64,000 bases of DNA from Haliea sp. (GTDB taxonomy: Bacteria; Pseudomonadota; Gammaproteobacteria; Pseudomonadales; Halieaceae), in assembly GCA_002692965.1 (NCBI GenBank), contig NZNC01000029.1:1-64000 (forward strand), read 5' to 3'. Position numbers and translations under genes: made by a program. This document shows, in pieces, positions 34,447 to 41,299 of this stretch. The notes below the pieces were generated by a model. That model made no database searches. It was not told where the DNA came from and saw only the letters and a program-made list of their open reading frames with translations. The stretch's first letter is position 1, and every line of letters starts with the position of its first letter.

Positions 34447-36609
34447 TCAGAAGCGGTAGCTGACGCGACCCACCACCGTGCGGGCCTCACCCGGGAAGCA
34501 GTCCCCCCGCGCCAGGCAGGTCGCCTGGTATTCCTTGTCGCTGAGGTTGCGCACGTTGAGGCTGAAATCCCAGTGCTCCAGGGCGTAACCCAGCATCAGG
34601 TCGCCCAGGGTGTAGTCGGGGGTGCGCAGGGTGTCGGTCCCGTCCCAGCTCTCGCCGACATAGCGCACACCGGCCCCGGCGCGGAAACCCTCGAGGGCGC
34701 CGGTGGGGCGCCAGCTGACCCAGGCGGAGGCCTGCGTGTCGGGGACGCTGGCAAAGGTGAAGCCATTCGGATTGCGGGTGTCCAGCTCGCTGGCATTCAG
34801 CTCCAGGCGGAAGTCGCCGAGATGGAACAGGGCTTCCAGCTCGGTCCCCTCGATCTCCGACACACCCTCCTGCTGTGAACCGGCGTTGACCTGGGCATTC
34901 GGGTTCGGCAGGTTGCTGATCTCGGTATCAAAACGCGCCAGGGTCAGCATCACGCGGCCGTCCGGGGACTGGTACTTGAGGCCATATTCGATTTGCTCGC
35001 CTTCCCGGGGTTCCAGGGCCTGTCCGGTGATGTTGTCCGTCCCCACCACGGGCTCGAAGGATTCGGCGTAGCTGACATAGGGGGCGAGGCCGAGCTCGCT
35101 CTGGTAGAGCAGGCCGACCGAGCCGCTGACGGCATCGTCGGACTGGCGCGTGGACCCGGTGTCGGTGTCGACCTCGTCATAGCGCAGGCCCAGGGTCAGG
35201 TTCCAGGGCCCAAAGGTGATGTGGTCGTTGATGTAGAAGCCCAGGTCCTCGGTGGTCGAGGCCGGGGTGTCGCGGAAGTACTGGTCGATCATTGCCCGGT
35301 CGGGGATCTGACCGGTGGGCACCGGGTCCAGGGTGTTGATCCAGAAACGGTCGCCGAGAACCGCGTCGGGGCGGCGGGTCGTGGGGTCAAAGCCCAGGGC
35401 GAAGAGATAGGCCGAGTCGGTATCGGTCTCGACGTCCTGGTATTGCAGGCCCATCAGCAGGTGGTGATCGACGCCCCCGGTACTGAAGCGGGCCCGGACC
35501 CGGGTGTCGATGGCATACTGTTGCGAGCTGTTGTCCGCCAGGTAAAACGTGCGCGGCACCGTGCCGTCTTTGTAGAGCGAGCCGTCGGCATTGTAGACAT
35601 AGCGGTCGCCGCCGATAAACGCGGCCCAGGCCTGGCGGTAGTCGGATTCACCGCGGGTCCAGCGGGCCGTGGATTCCAGGCTCCAGACGGCGTTGATCTG
35701 GTGCTCGGCGAGCAGGGTGATGGAGTCGCTGTCGGTGTCGTAGCGGTTGAAGCCGGGTTCGCCGGTGTAGGCATCCCAGGGAATACGCTGGCCGTTGGGG
35801 GCTGGTCGCAGGGTGCCGTCGACGGGGTGGAACTGGGCGCCGGTGTCACTGTCGGTACGCTGGATGTTGGCCAGCAGGGTCAGCGCGGTGTCGGCGGTTG
35901 GCTGCCAGCGCAGGGAGGGCGCAAAGACCACGGCGTCATCTTCCACCTCGTCCACCTGGGTATCGCTGTCGCGGTAGACACCGACGATGCGGTAGAGCCA
36001 GGTGTCGTCATCGCCCAGGCGGCCGCTGAGGTCCGCCGCCAGCTGCCGGCGGTCAAAGTTGCCGCCTTCCACCACCAGCTCGTTGTCGAGCCCCGGGCGC
36101 GGCGTTTTGCTCACCACGTTGACGATCCCGCCGGGGGAACCCTGACCGTAGAGCACCGAGCCCGGGCCCTTGAGAATTTCCACCTGCTCGATGGTGTAGA
36201 TGTCGGGGCGGGTATTGTTGTAGCTGCCGAAGAGGGCTTGCAGGGAGTCCCGATACTCGGGCACGTCCAACCCGCGCACGGCCAGCCAGTCACCGCGGGT
36301 GGCAAAGCCGTACTGCTCGCCGGCCACCCCGGCACTGTAAACGTAGGCATCCGCGAGGTTGAGGGCGCCCTTGTCGAGCAGATCCTGCCGGGTCTCGATG
36401 GACACCGAGCGGGCGAGCTCCATGATCGGCGTATCGGACTTGGTGGCGCCGAAACGGGTGAGGCTGCCGCTGACCAGCACTTCTTCCATTTCTGGCGCGG
36501 CGGCATTGTCCGGGCCGGAGGTCTCGGCGGCCAGGACGGCGGGAGCCATCAGCGCGGCCAGACCGAGTGTGACTGCGCGGGACAGGGGCTTTTGCTGCAT
36601 TCTGGGCAT
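34447..36609 (-). CDS. TonB-dependent siderophore receptor
   Basis: An outer-membrane iron-siderophore receptor of 720 residues. ATG 36609 is preceded by GGAGAG at a good distance; an ATG at 36624 is possible. A signal peptide (SRAVTLGLAALMAPAVLAAE) is followed by the plug domain (RQDLLDKGALNLADAYVYSAGV, then EQVEILKGPGSVLYGQGSPGGIV), diagnostic of the siderophore-receptor subfamily. The 22-strand barrel ends YTLGDLMLGYALEHWDFSLN ... VVGRVSYRF with the C-terminal Phe required for barrel insertion. The promoter carries a Fur-type box. No siderophore synthesis genes are in the window, so a xenosiderophore is likely. Confidence 0.93.
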   Translation of the reverse strand: MPRMQQKPLSRAVTLGLAALMAPAVLAAETSGPDNAAAPEMEEVLVSGSLTRFGATKSDTPIMELARSVSIETRQDLLDKGALNLADAYVYSAGVAGEQYGFATRGDWLAVRGLDVPEYRDSLQALFGSYNNTRPDIYTIEQVEILKGPGSVLYGQGSPGGIVNVVSKTPRPGLDNELVVEGGNFDRRQLAADLSGRLGDDDTWLYRIVGVYRDSDTQVDEVEDDAVVFAPSLRWQPTADTALTLLANIQRTDSDTGAQFHPVDGTLRPAPNGQRIPWDAYTGEPGFNRYDTDSDSITLLAEHQINAVWSLESTARWTRGESDYRQAWAAFIGGDRYVYNADGSLYKDGTVPRTFYLADNSSQQYAIDTRVRARFSTGGVDHHLLMGLQYQDVETDTDSAYLFALGFDPTTRRPDAVLGDRFWINTLDPVPTGQIPDRAMIDQYFRDTPASTTEDLGFYINDHITFGPWNLTLGLRYDEVDTDTGSTRQSDDAVSGSVGLLYQSELGLAPYVSYAESFEPVVGTDNITGQALEPREGEQIEYGLKYQSPDGRVMLTLARFDTEISNLPNPNAQVNAGSQQEGVSEIEGTELEALFHLGDFRLELNASELDTRNPNGFTFASVPDTQASAWVSWRPTGALEGFRAGAGVRYVGESWDGTDTLRTPDYTLGDLMLGYALEHWDFSLNVRNLSDKEYQATCLARGDCFPGEARTVVGRVSYRF

Positions 36610-36639
36610 CGTTGGGCTCTCCATGGCGTGGGAGCCGGA

Positions 36640-36677
36640 ATTCTACAAATAATAAACCTAAATGCCAATGATTCGCA
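36640..36677 (-). promoter_or_regulatory. Fur box overlapping the promoter of the TonB receptor gene
   Basis: On the minus strand TTGGCA (36663-36668) and TAGAAT (36640-36645) are separated by exactly 17 bp. The -35 hexamer is the end of TGCGAATCATTGGCA (36663-36677), a 7-1-7 palindrome with one mismatched pair that matches the Fur consensus TGATAATCATTATCA at 11 of 15 positions. Fur with iron would block RNA polymerase here. Confidence 0.8.
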
Positions 36678-36852
36678 GTTAGATTCATGGGGTGATCCCG
36701 TGAGGCGAGTGCCAGCTCGCGACGCGGGTGCAGCGAAGTCTTCGCGGGGCGGGCAAAGAAAAGAGATTTGCCCGCGACAGCGGGCTCTCTTATGCTCGCT
36801 TTCAGGGCGCCGCTGCGACGGTGCTCGTGACAATAAAAAGCAAGGAGCCACC

Positions 36853-37719
36853 ATGGCCGCAACACTGAAAGCCTTTGAGCTGTCCGCCGACAGCGCGGAG
36901 ATCGCGCAAAGCCTGGAAGAGCAGGGCGCCGTGATCGTTCACGGCCTGCTGGATAAGCCCCTGCAGACCCGCCTGGGCGCCGCCCTCCAGCCGCTTCTGG
37001 ACGCGGCCGATCCGGCGATGGAGCACCTGAACCCGGTGATTGGCGCGTTTTTCGGCGACCGGGTGCGGCATATCAGCGGCATGGCCGGCAAATCGCAGCT
37101 GTTTGCGGAGGAGGTGATGTGCCACCCGCTGTTCCTGTCACTCTGCGATCACTTTTTGCTGCCGAACTGCGCGGATTACCTGCTGAATCTCGCCCATGTC
37201 ATGGATCGCGGGCCCGGCGCGCCACAGCAGATGCTCCACCGGGACGAGGACATCTGGATCCACGTGCCCCGGCCGCACCCGGAGCTGCAGCTGGCGTCGG
37301 TGGTGGCACTGGTGGATTTCACCCGCGAGAACGGCGCTACCGCGCTGGTGCCCGGCAGTCATCGCTGGCCCAGGGAACGCGAGGCAAGGCCCGAGGAGCT
37401 GGTCTACGCCGAGATGCCCGCGGGTTCCGCGGTGATTTACCTGGGATCGACCATCCACGCCGGCGGCACCAACAGCACCTCGGACCAGTGGCGCACCGGG
37501 TTTCATCTGAGCTACTCCCTGGGCTGGCTGCGCACGGAGGAAAACAACCTGCTGGCGGTGCCGCCGTGGCAGGCGCGGGAACTCTCGCCGCGGGCCCAGC
37601 GGCTGCTGGGTTACGGCGTCCACGATGCGATTGCCGACCAGGGCGGCTACCTTGGCATGCTCGAGCTGCGCAATCCCCAGGAACTGCTGCGCGAGGGGGT
37701 GCTTTGGGCGCGGAACTGA
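36853..37719 (+). CDS. Phytanoyl-CoA dioxygenase (PhyH)-like Fe(II)/2-oxoglutarate oxygenase
   Basis: A 288-residue cytoplasmic oxygenase. The start ATG 36853 has AAGGAG at 36842-36847; the much longer open frame from 34993 is an antisense shadow of the receptor gene. The Fe(II) facial triad is visible: HRD in MLHRDEDIWIHVP (His-x-Asp) and the distal His in STIHAGGTNSTSDQWRTGFH, where the Arg would bind 2-oxoglutarate. FTRENGATALVPGSH is the typical PhyH core. The substrate is unknown. It is divergent from the Fur-controlled receptor, with 243 bp between start codons. Confidence 0.88.
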   Translation: MAATLKAFELSADSAEIAQSLEEQGAVIVHGLLDKPLQTRLGAALQPLLDAADPAMEHLNPVIGAFFGDRVRHISGMAGKSQLFAEEVMCHPLFLSLCDHFLLPNCADYLLNLAHVMDRGPGAPQQMLHRDEDIWIHVPRPHPELQLASVVALVDFTRENGATALVPGSHRWPREREARPEELVYAEMPAGSAVIYLGSTIHAGGTNSTSDQWRTGFHLSYSLGWLRTEENNLLAVPPWQARELSPRAQRLLGYGVHDAIADQGGYLGMLELRNPQELLREGVLWARN

Positions 37720-37836
37720 GGCGTCGCTGGCCCCCGCCAGGGTTTCAGGACCCGTTTCACACTTTCGCAGCGGCTGTTTTACATCCGCTGAAATCGCTGC
37801 CTATAGTTTTGCGGGCTTTCAGGGGGAGGTTGCGGC

Positions 37837-38229
37837 GTGAAGCTCGTTTTGCAGATGACATTGGCCTTGGTGCTTGCATTCAGTCTGCTTACTTTGAGTG
37901 GCTGGGCCTTGACGGCATTTCTGGTGCATCAGGGTGCCAAGGCCATTACAGAAACGCTCGAGATTTCCCAGCAGGAAGCCGAGCACGCCCGACAGATTGC
38001 CGAGCGCCGCAGGCTGCAGATCGAAGCTCAGAAACTTGCTCAGGCACGGGCGCAGCGACAAGAGCAGGCACGAAAAGCCGCGGCTGAATCGGCAAAGCGT
38101 GCCGCGTGGTCAAGGTATTATCAGGATTCGCCGGAATGCCTGAACCCGCGCTCAGAACGCCACGCCGTAGAGTGCGTTAACCGGAAGATGCGAGCACGCG
38201 ATCAGTTCAACCAGCAGTATCGTCCCTGA
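37837..38229 (+). CDS. Small membrane-anchored coiled-coil protein of unknown function
   Basis: A 130-residue protein from GTG 37837 with GGGGGAGG upstream. One N-terminal transmembrane helix (residues 3-28, LVLQMTLALVLAFSLLTLSG) is followed by a highly charged Glu/Gln/Arg/Ala-rich helix (about 40-95) likely to form a coiled coil. A short conserved-looking C-terminus with two Cys (SPECLNPRSERHAVECVNRKM) follows. I do not recognise a named family. It stands alone, ending 46 bp before the dif site. Confidence 0.6.
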   Translation: MKLVLQMTLALVLAFSLLTLSGWALTAFLVHQGAKAITETLEISQQEAEHARQIAERRRLQIEAQKLAQARAQRQEQARKAAAESAKRAAWSRYYQDSPECLNPRSERHAVECVNRKMRARDQFNQQYRP

Positions 38230-38275
38230 TTGGCCGTGGAGCAGGCCCGACAAGGGATCTGTGGGTAAAACCATA

Positions 38276-38303
38276 AGTGCGCATAATGTATATTATGTTA
38301 AAT
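38276..38303 (+). other. dif: dif, the XerCD chromosome-dimer resolution site
   Basis: The 28-bp sequence matches E. coli dif at 27 of 28 positions, the first base being A instead of G. The XerC arm (GTGCGCATAA), the 6-bp central region TGTATA and the XerD arm (TTATGTTAAAT) are all intact. dif is where XerC/XerD resolve chromosome dimers at the division septum, activated by FtsK, and it marks the replication terminus region. KOPS-like octamers GGGNAGGG to its left and CCCTNCCC to its right point towards it. Integrative elements can also use dif, which is relevant because a toxin-antitoxin cluster starts 16 bp away. Confidence 0.95.
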
Positions 38304-38318
38304 TGTGCATCGGTGTCA

Positions 38319-38933
38319 TCAAACGCGACTTACATGCTTCATGGCTACCACCGCCAGAGGCTTCGCCCAGTCTGGCATCGGATCTACAGGGGGCCTGCTG
38401 AACTGTCCCTCTTGAAGGGAAAACAGACAAACTGGAAATGGGCCTTCCCCGGTATCTTGCGCAGAGTTATCAAACACGGTCACAGCCGCACAGCGTGGGA
38501 TCAGGCCCATGAGATTGTGTATTGCCGTGACCCAGCGCTGCCGAATCTTGTCCTCTGGGATTCGGTGACCACCCCTGCTAACTCGTGCAGCTACTCGTGC
38601 GACATGCAAATCCGAGGATTCCAGTCCAACAAAAAAGACTCTTACCTGGCCTCCTTGGTCGATCGCCTGGTGCAGGGTCTCACAGATGGTGCTGCCGCCA
38701 AGGGTGGTTTCGAAGATATAGTCTCGCCCCTCTTCGATCGCGCGTAATAATAGCCTGTACCCTGTTTGCCAGGCCTCGGCGTCGGCCTTGGTCTTTGACA
38801 GCTGAGGGTTTTCAGCGCGTAGCTGCTGGGAGATTTCGTCCGGATTGAAGTAGTCAGCCCCCTGTTGACGGAGGTAGGCGCCTGCCACGGAGCTCTTACC
38901 TGCACCGTTTACGCCAGCGATGACCGTGATCAC
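38319..38933 (-). CDS. Zeta-toxin-like kinase
   Basis: A 204-residue P-loop kinase-like protein with Walker A VIAGVNGAGKSSVAGAYL at the N-terminus, then FNPDEISQQLR and EGRDYIFETTLGGSTI, the zeta-toxin/AAA-kinase pattern. Classical zeta toxins phosphorylate UDP-GlcNAc and block peptidoglycan precursors. The gene overlaps its upstream partner by 4 bp (ATGA), the usual antitoxin-toxin order. Its 3' end lies 16 bp from dif. The partner is not epsilon-like, so it belongs to the chromosomal zeta-like subgroup. Confidence 0.85.
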   Translation of the reverse strand: MITVIAGVNGAGKSSVAGAYLRQQGADYFNPDEISQQLRAENPQLSKTKADAEAWQTGYRLLLRAIEEGRDYIFETTLGGSTICETLHQAIDQGGQVRVFFVGLESSDLHVARVAARVSRGGHRIPEDKIRQRWVTAIHNLMGLIPRCAAVTVFDNSAQDTGEGPFPVCLFSLQEGQFSRPPVDPMPDWAKPLAVVAMKHVSRV

Positions 38934-39382
38934 GCGTTTTCTGTCCGCCCGGGCTTGTAGGATTGCCTCAGATCCTCACTGTCGGCCGAAAACAGGGCAT
39001 CAGAGGCACGGCGTGAGGCCTGTGAGGTGATGCGCTGGTACAAGGCGTCGTACTCGTCGCTGGCCCGGGAAATTGCCTGCTCTTTCACCTGCATCAGCAG
39101 TTCATTGTATTCCTGCTTCAGCTTGAGTAGCTCTTCGTAATGAGAAATGGTGAGCACGACTGCAGCATCCCGTTTGCGCAGTTTGAGGCGCACGACACCG
39201 GTATCGCGATTCATTTCGTCGATAGCGTCCTCAATCTGACGACCAAACTCACTACCGCCCTTGGTTCGAAGCAGTGCTGCAGGCTCAAGCCAATCCAGTT
39301 CTTTAACCACCTCTCGCTGCCTGCGGAATGCTTTCTGTTCTTCGGGGCTGTTGCCCGCTACTTTCACTGCTTCTGAGCTCAT
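38930..39382 (-). CDS. Putative antitoxin of the zeta-like kinase
   Basis: A 150-residue mostly helical protein. ATG 39382 with GGAGGGG just upstream is preferred over the frame start at 39490. Features are a basic, helix-rich N-terminus (KAFRRQREVVKELDWLEPAA) and a central segment (GVVRLKLRKRDAAVVLTIS, then HYEELLKLKQEYNELLMQVK) resembling DNA-binding/Phd-like or RHH-adjacent antitoxin regions. The C-terminus is disordered and charged, and is a plausible toxin-binding tail. Function is inferred from its position upstream of, and overlapping, the zeta-type gene. Confidence 0.65.
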   Translation of the reverse strand: MSSEAVKVAGNSPEEQKAFRRQREVVKELDWLEPAALLRTKGGSEFGRQIEDAIDEMNRDTGVVRLKLRKRDAAVVLTISHYEELLKLKQEYNELLMQVKEQAISRASDEYDALYQRITSQASRRASDALFSADSEDLRQSYKPGRTENA

Positions 39383-39491
39383 AACCCCTCCTGGCGCAAT
39401 GCCTGACGCTCCATTATAGCCCACTCTGCCGGAAACGGCTTTAGTGGCACAACTGCCACTATTGGTGGTGGGGTTTTGCGACCCCACCAAA

Positions 39492-39650
39492 TCACTTCAC
39501 CCAGTTTGCCAAGCGTATGCCTGGCGCCTTTTCAAATTGCTTCAAGTTATTCGTAACAACGATCAGCCCTTGCGAGCGTGCCCCGCAATCATTTCATCGT
39601 AGAGACCCATCGGTCGCCCGATCTTCCGGAGTCAGGCACTTTGATGTGCT
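39492..39650 (-). pseudogene. vapC (PIN-domain toxin) remnant
   Basis: On the minus strand one frame encodes GRPMGLYDEMIAGHARKG and stops. Shifting frame at that point gives GLIVVTNNLKQFEKAPGIRL followed by ANWVK and a stop at 39492-39494. Together they match the C-terminal third of VapC PIN-domain RNases (G-x-P-x-G-x-x-D, IAxHA, VTNNxxEFxRVPGLxxENW). The N-terminal part with the catalytic Asp is absent and the frame is broken, so the gene is dead. No vapB is left. Confidence 0.65.
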
Positions 39651-39656
39651 CCTGTG

Positions 39657-40346
39657 TCAGGCCGTGATCCGATGAAGTGATGACACCGCGCCGTTCCAGA
39701 TCATTTCGTAATGACGTGTCTGTACCACGGACTCCACGGGTTTCGGCGTGAACAAGGCCCAACAGCTTGCCCCCGGCGCGCGCACGGAACGGTAGCGCAG
39801 TCCCGGGCTTCCCTGCGGCCTGAGTGCGCTACCCAGTGGGCGCGAGGCGGCGTAGCTGTCACTTGCGTAGATCGGGTCCGCAGCGTCGAGGACCAGACCA
39901 TCGGCCAGTCCGCCTTGGTCAAAGGTGCAAGTCAGGCCACGCAGCACGATGCGATCGAAATGCAGTTCGGGGACCCTGCTCCAGTACTGGCCCTGGTGAT
40001 AGGCCACCTCCTCCAGCGCCGTCGACGCTTCATCCGCGGCGTAGAGCACGCCGAAGCTGCCGTCGCTGAAGCGGGAACCGTCGGGGTTCACGTGCGTAAA
40101 AGGCGCCACGGCGTAGGAGCAGCCCGGGATGCCGAAGGGAATCTCCCGCTGGGAAATCAGGCTCAGATCCCCCGCCAGGTTGCGCAGGCGGGGATTGGTG
40201 AGGGCCTGGATTTCATAGATTGCCGCAAAATCCTCGGGGCTGGCGACGTCGTCGAAGATCGCGATGGGCGGGAACTTTGAATTGACCACCCGGTGGCCGG
40301 TCACGCGACGGCCAGGCAGTACCGGCAGTGCCGAGGCCGCTACCAT
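39657..40346 (-). CDS. RES-domain toxin
   Basis: A 229-residue toxin of the RES family, which degrade NAD+ and resemble ADP-ribosyltransferases. Family features include the RFSDGSFGVLYAADEASTAL region, with a conserved Arg, Gly-x-Leu-Tyr and the following EEVAYHQ helix carrying the conserved Glu. The gene starts 7 bp inside the end of the Xre-type antitoxin gene. The remaining residues up to DPIYASDSYAASRPLG match longer proteobacterial RES proteins. It looks complete. Confidence 0.88.
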   Translation of the reverse strand: MVAASALPVLPGRRVTGHRVVNSKFPPIAIFDDVASPEDFAAIYEIQALTNPRLRNLAGDLSLISQREIPFGIPGCSYAVAPFTHVNPDGSRFSDGSFGVLYAADEASTALEEVAYHQGQYWSRVPELHFDRIVLRGLTCTFDQGGLADGLVLDAADPIYASDSYAASRPLGSALRPQGSPGLRYRSVRAPGASCWALFTPKPVESVVQTRHYEMIWNGAVSSLHRITA

Positions 40347-40735
40347 TGGCCACCCCTGAGGGCATCGAGGCGGCGGAAGGTTTCATACAGGGCGACAAAG
40401 TCGCCCCCGGCGATGACCTCAAGCGGCGAGCGGCCCTCAAAAAAGGGGTTGTGGTTCTTCATGCCCATGAAACCGTAGAGGTTCTCGGGATTGTCGAACA
40501 GGACCCGCAAGGCGGCGTGGATGTTCAGCACCAGGCTGACTCGGGTGAGCTGGTCCCGGTCGAGGCTGACGGCCTCGCCCCGCTTGGCCCGGGTATAGGT
40601 GCTGCGAGACACTCGCAGTATCGCGGAGCCGGTATCACCGCCGGCGCCCCATTTCTCCAGAATGTTAATGGCGGTTCGGAGCCCCGCCGCTGACGGGGAA
40701 CCGGACGCCAGGCTGGTGGCGGCGAATGCTTGCAT
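40340..40735 (-). CDS. Xre/MbcA/ParS-type antitoxin of the RES toxin
   Basis: A 131-residue antitoxin. A Xre-like helix-turn-helix occupies about residues 15-60 (AINILEKWGAGGDTGSAILR, then VSRSTYTRAKRGE). The C-terminal toxin-binding domain (RVSLVLNIHAALRVLFDNPE, then FMGMKNHNPFFEGRSPLEVI and YETFRRLDALRGG) is diagnostic of DUF2384/MbcA-ParS antitoxins that neutralise RES toxins. A large palindromic operator lies just upstream. Confidence 0.9.
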   Translation of the reverse strand: MQAFAATSLASGSPSAAGLRTAINILEKWGAGGDTGSAILRVSRSTYTRAKRGEAVSLDRDQLTRVSLVLNIHAALRVLFDNPENLYGFMGMKNHNPFFEGRSPLEVIAGGDFVALYETFRRLDALRGGQW

Positions 40736-40756
40736 GGCTGGCCCTCCCTGATCTAG

Positions 40757-40783
40757 AGACCAAAATATAGCATATTATGGTCT
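40757..40783. promoter_or_regulatory. Palindromic operator of the Xre-RES operon
   Basis: Two 12-bp arms, AGACCAAAATAT and ATATTATGGTCT, flank a 3-bp centre (AGC) with a single mismatched pair. It lies 21 bp upstream of the antitoxin start on the minus strand and contains AT-rich -10-like sequence. It is the likely autorepression site of the antitoxin, conditional on toxin ratio. Confidence 0.75.
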
Positions 40784-40828
40784 GCTGGTCAGATTTGGGC
40801 CGCCGCTACCCGGCAAAGTTGCTGCTCC

Positions 40829-40891
40829 GGCACCCGGCACCCGGCACCCGGCACTCGGTACTCGGTACTCGGTACTCGGTACTCGGTACCG
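40829..40891. repeat. 7-bp tandem repeat array
   Basis: Nine contiguous 7-bp units: three GGCACCC, one intermediate GGCACTC, four GGTACTC and a degenerate last GGTACCG. The gradual change suggests two repeat types joined by slippage. It lies between the toxin-antitoxin cluster and the dab genes, in a stretch without coding signal. Confidence 0.9.
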
Positions 40892-40933
40892 CGGGGAACC
40901 GGAGCCGAGTCCGACCGGGGCGCGGCGGCCGGC

Positions 40934-41299
40934 TCAGTCGGCCAGGGGCCGCAACTGGATGTCGCAGTGCACTTCCAGCGACTGCCCTGCCCTCGCCGCC
41001 CGGTCAATTGCCTCGCGGATGCGTCCCTTGGTGGCCAAGAGCTCCTCGATGCGCTGCTCGCGCGCCGGGTCGTTTTCCTCCCCGAAGCGCTCGCGGCGGC
41101 TCCACAGGTAGCGCCGGTGGAAGGTGATCTTGTCCTCGATCAGGTTCAGCAGGACCTCGCGGGCCTCCTCGGCGCTGAAGGTACCGCGGACCAGGGAAAA
41201 ATTGCCCGCCTCTGCCGGAGGCGGGTTTGCATGAGCGTTGACCTGCTCCCGGATATCGTCGGGGTGTTGCGGGGTTGCGTTGACAAGCTCGGTGGTCAT
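40934..41299 (-). CDS. Small hypothetical protein downstream of dabA
   Basis: A 121-residue soluble protein. The ATG overlaps the dabA stop by one base (TGATG), so it is translationally coupled to the inorganic-carbon pump. It is mostly helical and charged (SAEEAREVLLNLIEDKITFH, RRYLWSRRERFGEENDPARE, then QRIEELLATKGRIREAIDRA) and ends in a hydrophilic strand. I do not recognise a family. Proteins with a similar helical core occur as third genes in some dab loci, but this is from memory and not verified. Confidence 0.65.
   Translation of the reverse strand: MTTELVNATPQHPDDIREQVNAHANPPPAEAGNFSLVRGTFSAEEAREVLLNLIEDKITFHRRYLWSRRERFGEENDPAREQRIEELLATKGRIREAIDRAARAGQSLEVHCDIQLRPLAD

Noticed and set aside
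34993-36852. 620-codon upstream extension of the PhyH-like gene
   Set aside because: The extension is antisense to the TonB receptor and passes through the Fur box; the ATG at 36853 has a good ribosome-binding site and the family N-terminus.
40757-40783. Second dif-like site bounding an integrated element
   Set aside because: Only a TTATG core is shared with the XerD arm, the XerC arm is absent, and the near-perfect palindrome is better explained as the antitoxin operator.
40829-40891. Possible CRISPR array
   Set aside because: Contiguous 7-bp units without spacers; no cas genes nearby.
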